Shown here one piece after another: positions 12,384 through 25,494 of a DNA stretch of 64,000 bases. The notes below the pieces were generated by a model. That model worked only from the letters and a program-made list of their open reading frames with translations, searched no databases and was not told the origin of the DNA. The stretch's first letter is position 1. Each line of letters begins with the position of its first letter. This DNA is from Agarophyton chilense (lineage: Eukaryota; Rhodophyta; Florideophyceae; Gracilariales; Gracilariaceae), in NCBI GenBank assembly GCA_030374765.1, contig JARGXX010000099.1, positions 1,984,001 to 2,048,000 of the forward strand, written 5' to 3'. Both the position numbers and the translations under genes were made by a program.

Positions 12384-13190
12384 AAATAATGATTATCAAA
12401 ATGACCTGCAACTATTCGTTGCCGAGCAGTTTCATGGCTTTGAAGTACAAAATCAACGATTGGGTAGCCCAAACAGTTAAGTCTTCAATTTAACCAGTCG
12501 GCAAGCTTTTACACGATATTTTCTTCTGCTGAAGCATATCACAATCCTTATTATCCGTTTTCTCTCATTGACTACAGTGACAGCTCGCGACGCTCGTACT
12601 ATATCGCTTCGCATTCTGAATAAGTATTAATTGGCAATTAAAAAAAAAAGACAACATTAATTCAATTTTTAATACGAAGCTATAGTGTTTTTAAACTACC
12701 ACGCGATGACATCCACGCGACTTAACCAGAAATTAATTAATTCCTAGCAAGCTCACCCCCACTCCCCAAAAACAAATCCTAGACCAACAACCCATTTAAA
12801 CTCCCACAAACAGGCCCACTACTATGTTCCCAGTTACACATACTATTTGTGATATAGGTTCCAAGCTCTAAACTGATATTCCAGGAAGGAGTTTTCTGTT
12901 CCGAAGTTTTTTTCAGAAAACTGATTCCGAGTGTCAGATTTCTGTGAGTCTGTTTCAGAAATCTGACGAATTGAATTAAACGATTTTCGGTTTAAGTTTC
13001 CACATGATCATCCCCAACCCCCAGCCCTATCATGCGGCGATACGATGAAAGATATGAATGCTCTTTTGAAACAGCTTTTAATCCCTTGCGTTTGGACGGA
13101 GATGTTTTGTTATGGGCTGATAGAGTTCATGTGGTCGATTGTATCCCTTAAATCGATTTACCATCGAATTCGGCATTCTGTTTCCTGATT
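12384..13190. other. AT-rich intergenic, no gene seen
   Basis: The stretch is AT-rich with short homopolymer runs. No supported coding frame or clear repeat was found. Confidence 0.4.
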
Positions 13191-13192
13191 GG

Positions 13193-14966
13193 CTAGTCGA
13201 TCTTCTTCGCGGTCTTCCAGCCTGCCTCAGCGCAACTCCCTATAAGTTCCGGATATCCTCCCGCCTTCCCTCCAGAAGAAAGGCTTCTTAGTTGTCTCAA
13301 CCTTCGCTTCGCATAATTTTTTGTCACATACTTTAGTTGGGTGTCCTTTCGTAGTAATGATATATACCCGTCGAGGCTTCCAGAACAATTTCTGGCAATG
13401 ATACTATATCTGGATTCAGAAGGACCCGTTAATGGGTTCACTGTATTCAAACGTAAAATCAACCTCTCCTACGGACTCCTTCGCAACAGAAAAAGTTCCG
13501 ACGAAATGAATCCTCCCCGATGCCTTGCAAGAATTTGCTCGTCAGGCCGTTTGGAAAGCACTTCTCTCTTGTACCAATAGAGAGGGGTGAATATGCTCTG
13601 CATATAAGCAAATAAGCGCACTTCGAGGTCCCTCAGGTATGCTTTGGAATACTCTTCTTGTGTCTCCACTTTTTTCGTTGTCGTGCGCTTGCTTTCTTTG
13701 TATGCCCGTCCTACTTATCGGATTCCCCTGCGGTAGGAAACACATCCCGCATGCCCATCGAATCAAGAATCGCAGTTGCTGTTGTCATTGCTTTCTATTC
13801 TTTGTTCCCGTCACCTTGATCTTCCAAGGCTGACCTGTCCTCCTTAAACTCTTTCCGAAGTTTCGCCGACTCGTGAAGCTTACACTTCATTGACTCGCTT
13901 ATCAAATGGTCGTGCTCTTTTTCGAGTTCTCTGGCCGCTTCCCAGTTTCCAGCCTTATCACCCAATATCACTGCCGCCAACCTACGAATTGTTAACTCCA
14001 CTGCAAAGTCGTTTTTGTCTCTTATTATTCCCAGCGAGTTGATGAGGCAGTTAATAACCCTAGATAGCGTTGCAGCTTCCCGGCGGTTCCGAATGCCCGT
14101 CAAATGACGCGCGTCAACCCCCGCGGTGACTGTCGGATAATTCGTCAGGTCTTTGCGCAGCATATTTTCACTTTCAAGACTGTCAACATATACGTGTTGT
14201 TCAGGAAACGGTTTGCTAGCGAAAGCAACCCAGAGCTTTTTGTTAGCCTTTCGCAGCTTCAAAATCAAAGTCTTCCTCGCGAGGTTCGAAATTCTCTTAT
14301 GTCCATCGTCGGGTTCTGAGCCAGAGTCATTATCGGAATCGACAACAATCGCTTCCACCGCCTGTCTGATGTCGACAAGAAAATCCTCCCCCTTTGCTTT
14401 CTTCTTTGAACTCTTCCGCGACTCCTTCAATTCCTCTACGTCTTTAGTCATGCACTTTGCACCTTCTCCAACCCCTCCATGAAAGAACGAATTCTTTGCA
14501 TTTCACTGAGGTGGGAAGTTGTTTCTTCCTCTGAGTCGGAATCTGGATCGGACTCGGACTCGTATTCACTTGAGGACTCACCCTCCTTGCCCCTTGGCGT
14601 GCGTTTTGAACGCTCTCGGGGGTTTTGATCCGAGCCGGTTACAACTAGAGTACTTGCTACCTCCCCAGAAGGCCCCGCCTTTGGCGAACGTCCTCCGGCA
14701 CTTAGTGGGTATGTTTTATTTCTAATGCACCGGAATACGGTATCCACTTCACCCTCTTTTGGAATCCCCGGTACCTCATTCCTGATCACACGAAGGAGAG
14801 CATTTTTACTCTGCGACTTTTCTCCAAGGTAAACTAAAAGCTTACCCCAAAGAGCTTCTCTTAGGATTCCCAAAGCATCCATCCCCATGCCCTCGATTCC
14901 CTGCCCAAGAGCCCTGCAGTATGATGTTTTAATTGTTGCAGGTCCATCACCTCTGAGAACGGTCAA
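13193..14966 (-). mobile_element. DIRS-like retroelement fossil, partial, minus strand
   Basis: The minus-strand frames encode an acidic, Ser-rich segment and a charged gag-like protein with a conserved NRREAATL stretch. A zinc-knuckle-like region and the start of the reverse transcriptase polyprotein follow. They match, block by block, the plus-strand element at 19420-23112, which carries reverse transcriptase and tyrosine recombinase. This copy is truncated before the reverse transcriptase core and is broken in several places. It is an old fossil. Confidence 0.65.
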
Positions 14967-17347
14967 CCCATTCCGTTCTCGGGACTACTTTAACCCGTAG
15001 TACTTGCGCATTTAGGAGGGCTCCTCCCAGTTGGGCGCGCGACCTCAATAGGTCCAGTCGCCACCCGACCTCCATACAAGTGAGACTAGGTCCGGGCCTT
15101 GTATCCGCCAGGTTTCTGAGATTCATGCCTCGACAACACTACCCACAGTTACTACTCGACATATCTTGGTGCTCTAAAAAAACCCACCCTACGTCAATAC
15201 GCAGAGCGCTTGGTACAGAAATTTGAACAACACTTCTTTAGAAAACCCTTCAAAAATCAAAAACCAATATCACAAAAAACCGTTGATTTCAATTTGCCAC
15301 TTCAAAAAACCTTATGAGACTTGACTAAAAAACACGCAGAACCCCCAGCCAAATACGGCTTTCACGAGATTTCCTGGGTCGCATTGATGATAAACTTGCG
15401 CACGGAGAAGAATCTCTGATCACCCAATTAAAGAAACACCTTACATAGTTCCGTTTCCGGACTCTATCACAAGCAAGGCCAGTAAAGCCCAATGGACAAC
15501 AACCCACGCGGGATCTCACTTAAGCTCTGTATTTCGTCGAGCCAAGCCTTAAAGTACTAGTTTTCACCGGCATACCGCAACGCCCGGCCTTGAAATACCG
15601 ATACTTTAATAAGTCCAAAAAATTCTAAAAAACATACCAACATAATAGGGATCACTGGGCTACGGAGGCCTGATCACATCCCTTTCCAGCAAGGATTCCT
15701 CGCTGACTTACTCCGTTAGCCAGCTTACGCTGCCCAGTCGACACCACGAGGAGGTGGAGTTAAGCTTTAGTCGACCAAACGCAGAGGCGTCAATTTTTCG
15801 TCAAGTCTCCGGAAATAATACTCCCTACGCAGGCTCAGGATTAAAACATCATCATTTCTGCGATTATGCATTCAAAAACGACAAATATTATCATTTTATC
15901 TCGTATTGTGATTGATCTTTGGCAAATGCTACTTATCAACGGCAACGGGATTGCAAAATGGGGTGATTGAAAAATGTATTCAATAACAGGTCTGCGTTTG
16001 TTTCCCATTTATCGAGTGTAAATTGAATAAAGGAGCCTTAGAAACCATTAAAAGTATGCAAAGCAATCTTTAACATTCTCTATTCTTAAGGTTAACCTAT
16101 TCTATGAAAGAACGACTCCATGGCAGAATGTTTCGAACAGAATTTTATTTGGGTGACAATTTTTCTGGAAATTTGGTTATGATTGCGTAAGGGAGCATCA
16201 TACTTTGATATCGTAATTACTTTCTAGGTCCCGATATCTATAGCTTATTCGAATTTTCGTCATGCAAGAGAAGCTTTGCTGATGGATTTGTCTATAACAG
16301 TACTATCTTAGACTTGCCTAAGATTTGATGGAGCTTTTGGCGGGTTTTAAGCACTCGCAGAGGATGGTGTGTAATCTCCAGGGTTAGGTTGGTGCTTTAA
16401 GTAGTATTGCAGTACAAATAAAAAAAGCCAACAAACAAACAAGTTTTGACATTGTCCATCGTAAGTGAAATGATAGCTTCATGAGAGTGGTTTCCTTCGA
16501 CCTATGATTTTACCGCTTGTACGATTCTATGAATCTTATCCCTACTAACGGAGCATCGTCTCCCGACAGATTGGTGGTGACTGTGAGAAGCTCACGTTTG
16601 CGCCCGGCACTGCTGGTTAGTGTAAATATTCTATCTGCATTATTTCTAAAAAATATAGAAAGTTTACTATATTATTCTACACCATGTAGTGACGGCACCA
16701 TCTCGTCCTAGCTCTCCGAAAAACATTCCCAACTGGATGTTGTGGCTTTGAATCTTTTCCACATTTGCGTGCTGCTACTATCTTGGAAGGTGAGATTGCG
16801 TTACCTACAGTAGACGTACACACCTCACTCTTAAAAGAGGATTACACCCACATATACCATCTGGTATTTGCTACCTGTCTTGTTTTCGGCTCGGTTTACG
16901 ATTGTTTTTATTTCTTTTTCTTGGCTACCGTTCTGTATGCCCTGGTCGCCTCATTGAGTTACACTGCTTTCATTTTCTTCACTCTCGTGGCTGCCTATCA
17001 TATCTACAACTAATATCTGTGGACACAGTATGTTCCACTTACTGTCACCGCTGTTTGTGCCGGTTCGCGTTGGACTTACCCCTCAACTTTGTCGTGTATT
17101 TTCGGAGAGGCTATAATGCTTTCATACTTTCTAGAAGGGAATTTTTAGAACGGTTTCATGTCGCCTGGTATTCTGTTTTTGCATCACGAAGTGATTTCTT
17201 GACTTGTAAATCATTTGATCCATCTTTTGTTCGGGTCTCCACATTCGGATGTCCGTTAGCTGTTGATATGCGTTTCCCAACTTCTTGCTTAAGTACCACT
17301 GCATGGAAGACTTAGATTTTTCCAAATAGTATTGCAACTGTTGCAAC
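14967..17347. other. long intergenic stretch, no gene seen
   Basis: The sequence is mixed and mostly AT-rich. Short frames on both strands lack recognisable domains. The region could contain the ends of the neighbouring retroelements, but I could not identify terminal repeats. Confidence 0.4.
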
Positions 17348-18330
17348 ATGTCACGACAGCCGTCGGATGCCGACCCCGCCCAATCGCTCAGACATCACGT
17401 CCCCGATATGACTAGCGTTGTAGGTGTCTGTTCTCCGAAGAAATCTTTCGCTAATCTACATTTTAAGAATACCTCCAAGTCCAAAGGTAAAAGCCAGGGC
17501 TCTTCGAAGAGCCGAAATCTACCGCCGAAGGCGTCAAATAAAGAACCCCTCGCTGGAGACGAATCGGACCCTGTCGTAGACCTCGAGGCCTCTATAGATT
17601 CAGTAGCCTCAAGGAAGGAAGGGATCCCCGAAATTGATGCGGATCCGCAAAAGCAGTTTTCTGAGATGCGTGAGGCTCATAATGACCTCTAGGAGGAGTT
17701 TGAAGTCCTGTTTCTCAGGTTCAATACCTCTTCTCTGAAAGATTTTGTCGGAGACCTTCATCTTTTACAGGCTAATATCAACAGGATGTCACAATGTTTC
17801 GGTGGTCTTTCTGATTACCTGAAGAAAACTGAAACACGTTTCGATCGTGTCAGTTCCCGTCTACAGACGTTAGAGAATACCATCTTCATGGATGATACCT
17901 TCGCAGAGAAGCCGATAACTTCCTCGCAGAACGCGAAGCAAAAGAAGAATGATAACAGCCGCCAAAAGCAGAAGATGAAAGATAACTACGATACTGATTC
18001 CTCGGATTCATTTCGATCTTCACGGAACTCTCACCATGTGACTCACCATGTGATTTTGGCGACCTCATCCAATTTCACATCTGAAATTTTTTATCGAAGG
18101 TACTGTTCTCGTTGTAAACGGTCTTCTGCCAGTCAACGTATAGTTCGTACCCGTATTAAAAGAAAGAAGAACGATGGATTGAATTACGTGAATTGCACCA
18201 AAACCCTGTACAAGAAACTGGTTCCCTGAAGATATTATCGGCTGGAAAACTTCTCCTCAACGAGATACGATCAAACCATATTCTGGGCACTTGGGCGAAA
18301 ACAGTACCGAGATTTCGGAGGAAAACGTCG
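17348..18330 (+). mobile_element. older Gypsy-type gag fossil, plus strand
   Basis: The plus-strand coding relics match the gag of the young Gypsy element in the same order. They show a Pro/Ser-rich start, a coiled coil containing RLQTLE (compare RLDTLE), a Lys/Asp/Ser-rich linker and an LYKK...RYYRLEN block (compare LYRK...RYYRLDN). It is broken in a few places and much diverged, so it is clearly older than the copy at the left edge. No LTR or pol was recognised with it. Confidence 0.6.
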
Positions 18331-19419
18331 GACGCGGTATTGTAACGCAGAAGAGTTCGAACTAACAAACAACGCCTGCGTGTCAGCCCTATCGTGAGGA
18401 GGCGGAAGATTACACGACGTGGAGCACCCCAAGCCAGCAGCTGGAACGTGTACTGGACAACAGGGCACCCACCGCGGAGTATATACCAATCAACGCACAA
18501 GGCCGTGAACTCTCCATTTCACGGCGCTTTGTTTCACAACCGACTCCGTCGTCAACCTCATCACGTTCAGGACGGATGTTGGCACGTAGTTTCATGGGGC
18601 GCGACCTAGAACCCTATCTTAGAGAGTGTTCTCCGTTATAAACACGGAGAAGTCAGAAAGCCTACAAGCGGGAGCTCATTTTAGACCGTATCAAGGAACT
18701 TTCATACCATCTGGATGGTTGCATTGAGTATCTTGTCCATTGATACGGCTATTATCTAAATTTCAAATCGAATGAACCCATTGAGCATCTCCCAAATTCA
18801 AAAGTGGCTTCAAATCATTGCAAAACTCAGAAAAGAAGCCCTGCCGAAAAATGGCAAGCTCATCCACATCTGGAGGTTACCCGCTCCTCTCGGGATCATC
18901 ACTCTCTGCGGGTTTGGATGGCTAGCACCTGAGTGCTTGCCTTGAAGACGAGAAACGATGGCCGCCCGCGACTTGAAGACGTCATCAGTGGCAACGCTAC
19001 TACCCAGCCCTACCTCGCGAAGGAACTGGGAGATCACGCTCACACGACACGCCGAGGCGGCACCTTCCCCGCTTGAAACGAAGGAAGCTCAATCTGGGAC
19101 GCCCACTGGCAAAGCCGGAGGATCACCACCACCTGCAACGGCAGGAGCAGCCTTCGAAAGGTTATCCACGTCGATATATGAAATGATAGTGTTGCTTGCG
19201 TTGTGTGGCTCCTCCTTCTCTTAGGATCCAATCGCCTGAGCGGGCCCAGTCCCATCATTAGGTTCATTATCCACCATCGGGTCTTCGCCGTGGTAGACGT
19301 GGTAGTACTCGCCCTCGTTCACGAAACCGTTTGGATCACTCGTCGGGGATATACCGCGGTTCAATCCGAAGTTCGTTAAACTCTTCCAATGAGATTTTAT
19401 GTCCCTCTCATGGGTTGAT
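18331..19419. other. sequence between gag fossil and DIRS-like copy, unassigned
   Basis: The stretch is moderately GC-rich and contains only short frames. It is probably decayed element sequence. I recognise no domain. Confidence 0.35.
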
Positions 19420-22400
19420 CAAAAACCTCGAGGGCGTTCTAAACCCGTGACGGAGGGCAAGGAGGGTGAATCCTCCAGTGAATACGAGTCCGAGTCCCCT
19501 CTGGACTCTAGCTCTGAAGAAGAGGCTACTACTAGCCCCCGTAAAATGCAGAAAACTCTTTCTTTCGTGTAGAGGTTGAAGGAGGCGCAGAAGCGCATGA
19601 CCAAAGACATTAAGAAATTGAAGGATTCATAGGAGGAGGATTTTCTTGTCGACGTCACACAGGCGCTGGAAAGGGTTGTATTCCACTCTGCTAGTGACTC
19701 TGGGTCGGAGTCCGAAGACGCCGATGAGGGAATTTCGAGCCTTGCGAGGAAGGCTTTGAATTCGAAGCGACAGAAGGCGAACAAGAAGTTCTGGGATACT
19801 TTTGTCAGCAAACCGTTTTCTAAACAATATGTTTTAGTTGACAGTCTCGAAGGGGAATATATGCTCTGCAAAGCCCTGACGAATTATCTGACGGTCTCGG
19901 CGTCGGTTGAAACTCGTCATTTGACAAGCATTCGGAACCGCCGGGAAGCTGCAACGTTGGATCGGGTTATTGACAGCCCCATCAGCTCGTTAGGCGTTTT
20001 GCGCGCCAAAAATGGTTTGGCGGTAGAGTTGGTAATTCGTAGGTTGGCAGCAGTGACAATGGTCGATAATACTGGCAACTGGGAAGCAGCCTGAGAACAC
20101 ATAGAAGAGCACGACGATTGGATAAGCGATACATTGAAGCGAAATATTCAAAAGACGGCGAGATGTCGTACGGAGTTTAAGAAGGATAAGTTTTCCTTGC
20201 GCAAGAAAAAAGACGGGAACGAAAACCAATATAAAAACAACGACAACAACAACAACAACAAATTTTAGTGCGATGAGCATGCGAGACGTGCTTTCTATTG
20301 CAGATACGTCCGATATATAGGACGGGGACACAAAGAAAGCAAGTGCACGACAACGACAAAAGTGGAGACGCAAAAACAAAATTCAAAGTATACATGACGA
20401 TCTTCGAAGTGGGCTTAATTGATTGTATGCCCGGCATGTCTACCCCTTTCTACCGGTACAAGAGAGAAACACTGTCCAAAGTTCGGCGAGCAATATATTG
20501 CAAGGCATCGGGGAGTACTCATTCTGCCGGAATTATTTCGTTACGGAGAAATCCGTAGGAGAGGTTGATTCTACGTTCGAATACAGTGACCCATATCAAT
20601 GGGTGTGGCCGATTCCGGACCATGTAGCACTGCCAGAAAATGTTCGGGCAGCGTCGTCTAATATTATCCCGTTGCTACCCGAAGACGTACAGCTGCTTTA
20701 TATGACAAATAAAACCATTCGAAGAGATGAAGAGATTAAGAGAACTAAGAAGCCATTTTTTTGGAGTGAATGCCAAGGATTATCGTACTCTTATTAAAAT
20801 ATTGGTTGAAGGTGGTCTAAAAGATTTGAGGGAGAGAAAACCGGAAGTTGTGAAAAAGATTTTTGCGGTCCCTATGAAAGAGAGAAAATAAAGGCTCATA
20901 ATCGACGCCTGGAACGCCATTCTTCCGTTTATTGACCCACTCAAGATCGAGCTTCCTAGTCCCGGACATCTAACCAGATTACACATCCCGGCAGGAAAAA
21001 CGTTTTATGATGGAAGGTCAGATATGGATAAACAATATCATTAAGTGAAATTACCGAGATGGATGAATACGTATTTTGGTTTTCTACAAATCGAAGTCGG
21101 ATGGAAAACAATGATTCCCCGGTATGCTTTCAATGTTCACGGGTGTGGTTACAAAATGTCTTTGTGGCTCAGGAAATCCATTTAGAAATCTTTGCTCGCC
21201 CTAAGCTTTTCATGAATGACAGGATAGCGGATTCCATTTCCGTTGGCGAATATAAATTTGGAGCTTATGTGGATGATTATTCTTCGTTTGGAACGGGCAA
21301 GGAGATGTCGGAAAGAAATTTGCGGGCCGTGATAAAGAAGTACGATCACAGCTCTTTGCCTTCGCAGACGAAAAAAGTATCATGGCCTGCAGAAAAAAGG
21401 AGAACAGAAGTCTTGGGAATTGAAGTCGGAAAAAATAGCATATTAAGCCGAAGCGTGAAAAAAATGAGAACGCTGATAACGATTACAAAACTGCTGCCGA
21501 AAATGAAGATATGGAAGGTACAAGAAGTACAGATCATAATTGGAAAATGGGCTTGGTTTATGCTCTTAAGAAGGCCACTCTTATCGGTCTTCGCAATGAT
21601 ATTTACCGTTGCGTCCTCGACCGAAGATTATATTGGCGGCAATATGGTCAGCCGGAAGGAGCAGGATTTTATTTCAAAACCTGCACCTTTGATCCGGATT
21701 AATGTGTCTACGCCGTTCAAAAAGACGAGTATTTGTACAGACGCAAGCTTAATTGGTGGAGGAGGAGTCTACACTGAGTGCTGAGATCCCTTATAAATTT
21801 GCGAGGGATCAGATTGAATGAAACGCATTGGAGAACAGAAGTGGAAAATTGCGATACGACACCGATGGAAGAAAAATAACCGGTACCTTTTCTAGAAGGC
21901 GAGGCAGTCACTCTTGGTCTGCTTTGGCTTCTTAGGAATCGGAATAATTATCAAACAGGGGTGATTATGGTTTTTGATATCCTGTGGCTTCTCGGAGCTA
22001 TTTTTAAGGGACGTAGCAGTAAGCGAAGCTTTCACCGGACTAGCAGACGTATTGCTGCGATAGATCTCGTTGGTGATTTAACAATAGATTATTTTTATAT
22101 CCCTAGTGGGCAAAACCAGCCGATGAACTGCCACGGACTTTTTGATCTAGCTCACCGACGGGTAAAAGCAACAACACTGCAGGGATACCGTAACAACCTT
22201 TGGTATTTCGTGGAGTGGCTGGTGCAACACCAGTCACTCACCGTCACTATAAACACGCAGAAAAATTTGATAAATTGTTCACGAGGTATCGCGTTGCTCT
22301 TTTCCATGGTAATAAGCAATTGAAGGCAGGAGGTTTAGCTCAGGCAAAATCAGCGTTGGAATGTTTTTTCCGCGAACTCAGCGAGAAATTTGTGTTGGCA

Positions 22401-23112
22401 AATCAAAGTATACAGGGCTGGACAGTATCACGCCCTAACCTTCATTTTGGAGTATGTCAGAAAAGAGTTGTATGTGGATTGGCTTTAGATCTTTTTGAAC
22501 ACGGGAATCCCGATAATGGGGTTGGATTGTTGCTGCTGTTTGATGGGTATCTCAGGCTGGGGGATTTATTGCAGTAAAATGTATTGTATGTCGTCATGTT
22601 GCCGCTAACTGAAAAGCGGCCGCATTACGGGATGCTTAATATTGCAATAAGAAAACGTGCCCGTAACGAATTCGTCACGATAAGGCCATAATTTTTGGCG
22701 GTTTTGGTGGGAAAATTGGTCAGAAAAAGGAATTAGGCACAATCAGATGTCTTTTCCCGCATCAGCTGGCCCGGTTTCGGGCCAGTCTCCGAAGAGCCGC
22801 CGAACATCTAGGGATTCCGTTCACAATTACTCCACACATGCTTAGGTACGATGAAGTGACTATCGACAAGCTTTATTCTCGCCTCGCCGACCAGGATATT
22901 AAATTGCGAGGACGTTGGCAAAGCGTTAAGAATATTATTGGATATATTCATTCACACAAATTATACCAAGCGCTCAACGAATTATCCCCGACCCAACGAC
23001 AGTCATTTGAGGCGGATTACACCAGGGCATACCCATCTTTCAACATATCGCCGCTTTTTTTAACTTCCCAATTTGAGTTAGTAATTATGCAAAGCGTTAT
23101 AGTACGAACGTA
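19420..23112 (+). mobile_element. DIRS-like tyrosine-recombinase retroelement fossil
   Basis: In order on the plus strand there are a Ser/Asp-rich gag-like part, a zinc-knuckle-like segment near 20.3 kb and a reverse transcriptase with a YVDD box near 21.27 kb. These are followed by an RNase H-like DAS...G segment near 21.74 kb and a C-terminal tyrosine recombinase (about 22.3-23.1 kb). The recombinase has PHMLRYD, RGRWQS and a later tyrosine, the usual DIRS-type H-x-x-R / R-G-R-W layout. The element is heavily broken, with many interruptions. Terminal repeats were not identified. It is old. Confidence 0.75.
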
Positions 23113-24078
23113 GCGAGCTTTCATGTAGTCAATGAGTGGAAATATAGTAATAGGAGCCTACTTTTCACTGCCTTTGGCAATGATGTCTAACATGGGGCGC
23201 TATGCCCGGCTGCTCACAGCAGCTCCAACACATTGCTGGACGTACAATAGGTAGTCTTTAGAGCAGCTCGATCTGTAGTGTTCCAATTACAATTATTTCA
23301 AAACGTGTAGTGCGTTTCTCGGCCGAACGACTTGTCCATTTCAAAGAAATGGAAAACGGCCAATTATTTCTGGAATGGATGAAAAGTGCTATCCTTTCCC
23401 AACCGACGGGTTCCCAACAGGCTCGACACAAGTTCACAGCATGCTTCTAACTTATGCGCATTGCCATTGACCACCGCCCGCCCGCCGCTATCACCCCCCG
23501 TGCCATGGGTCCCCAAATGCGCCGCGCCACTGAAAACAATCCCGCCGCTACCCACTGTCTCGGCGCTTCTTCTTCGCGCCCCGCAACTCCACACCGCCTT
23601 CGGCTGACGCATCGAGCTTTCTCGTCAAACACTTTTCCTTACCCCCACCAAACCACCTGTACTATACCACCGCCTGCCCGCCCGCTCCCACCACCCTTCA
23701 CGCAATGCGGGCCAACTCACGCCATTGAGATCACCTTCGTAGGCACCCATTGTCTTGGTGCTCGGATTTCGGGTCTCGCATCGTTAAAACAGGTTCTTCC
23801 AGCGCAGCCTGATTTTATTTTCTAACAATTCGCTTTACCTCCACCTAAAAAACGGACACACCCCTATACTCTCAGCCCCTCACGCCAACATCACCCCCGT
23901 GCAACTTGCCTGCCCTGAAGATGTATCCGAACGTCTAAGTTTTTCTTAATCACGATATCCTCGGTCAACTTAGTGAAAAACGGTTTTTTTCTTTTAAGTT
24001 TCCAATATCATATAATTCCTGGAAATTAGAAGCGACCTAAATATCAGTTTCATTTGTTCTTAACATCTGATTGGTGCC
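23113..24078. other. intergenic, C-rich patch, no gene seen
   Basis: A C-rich stretch (about 23460-23700) gives overlapping open frames on both strands that look like composition artefacts. No domain was recognised. Confidence 0.4.
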
Positions 24079-25310
24079 GTGAAACAATCAATACTGACAC
24101 CCAATATTTCTAAAATCGTAGATGTTGTAGACATTGTAGACCGCTGTTTCGACAGTGACACCGAGATCACCGCAACACTATGGCTACAAATGGAGTTGAT
24201 GACTATCGCAGTTGCATTACAGGATAAAGTCGCTGGCGGATCGTGCCCGGGAAAAGGTGCCAACATCGATCGTGACTTTGCTGTCGCGCCCAAGCGATTA
24301 ATGCTCGATTACTTGTAGAATATAGATAGAGAAAGGAATGGTGGTTCAAATGAAGTTGGGCCCGTCTACTTTGATGTACTTTTAGAACGACGCTTCAGGA
24401 TCCCAAAGTTCATGTTCGAAAGATTATTCAGCGTCGTCTTCAGCAAGAGCACATACTTGCGGGCAGGGCTGCGACCAGATTGCGCAGGCAAGTTTGGGGT
24501 CTCTTCTCTCCAAAAGGTAGTATGTGCTCTTCGATATCTTGCATACGAATGTGCCACAGACAGTCTCGATGAGTCATTGAGGTTTGTGAGACAACTGTCT
24601 CGAAGTCTGTTATATAATTTTGCAGGGCTGTAATCACAAAGTATGACGACAACTATTCGCGTTCTCCTCCAGTGGCATTTTTGGTGAATATTAAGAAGCC
24701 CTTTGCGGCAATTGGATTTCCTGGGTGCATAGATTGCGTGGACAGTTCAGAATGATTTGGATTCTCGCCCGAAAGTAATACAAGGGAATATGAATGGGAA
24801 GGAGAGGAGGCCCACGATACAAATGGAGGTTATTTGGGATCTAGATTTATGGATCTGGCATATCGCGTTCGGGTTCCCGGCGTCAATGAATGACCTTGAC
24901 ATTCTCGAAGTGCGTCCTCACTTTTCGAACATAATTTACCGTTCCTCCTGCTAAAGCTAACTGCAGTCTCTCGGGAGAGCATTTCGATTACTTTTATCAG
25001 CTATGCGACGGAATATACCCAGAGTGAAAATTTTTTATGATTAAAGCGACTAGCAATGCGAAGAAGGCCATTAAGTACGCATCTGTTCAAGAGGCTACGA
25101 TTATAAGCCGGGAGAGGGTGTTCGGTGTTATTTTGAAGAGATCCAATGTAACTTGGGTTCCCACCAAGCTTCGATATTTCAAAGACTGGCGAGCTTTTCA
25201 TTCTGTTTGTACTAAAGTACATATTTGTGGAAGAAAGAAAAGCACAGTTTCTAGAAAATGGCGTTGGGTACACGCGAGGAGATGGTTTATTTGACGATTG
25301 CAATGATGCA
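24079..25310 (+). pseudogene. PIF/Harbinger transposase, broken
   Basis: The relic spans the conserved parts of the plant-transposon-protein (Harbinger) family. A block containing GVSSLQKVVCALRYLAY near 24.5 kb is followed by GCIDCVDSS near 24.73 kb. Then comes DLWIWHIAFGFPASMNDLDI near 24.85 kb, with the DDE-type aspartate region, and ERVFGVILKR near 25.1 kb, the usual glutamate block. The frame is shared from 24079 to 24954 but is interrupted by stops at 24316, 24631 and 24952, and it then shifts before 25037. The enzyme would cut and paste the element's own DNA. The gene is dead, but its motif order is intact. A Myb-like gene lies on the opposite strand to its right, as in two-gene Harbinger elements. 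Confidence 0.7.
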
Positions 25311-25494
25311 GGGAACCAAGAGCAGAGAGTGGTGGTATGAACGATGAAATGAACGGACTTTTTAAACACACTCGAAAACATTTCTCCGCCATCCGACATC
25401 AAAAGCGTTTCGAAAATCATCAGGCTCGACAATGCCATTTTTGGTCACATATAGAGTCATACTACGGAAACACAAATCCCTTAAGAGTCCGTAA

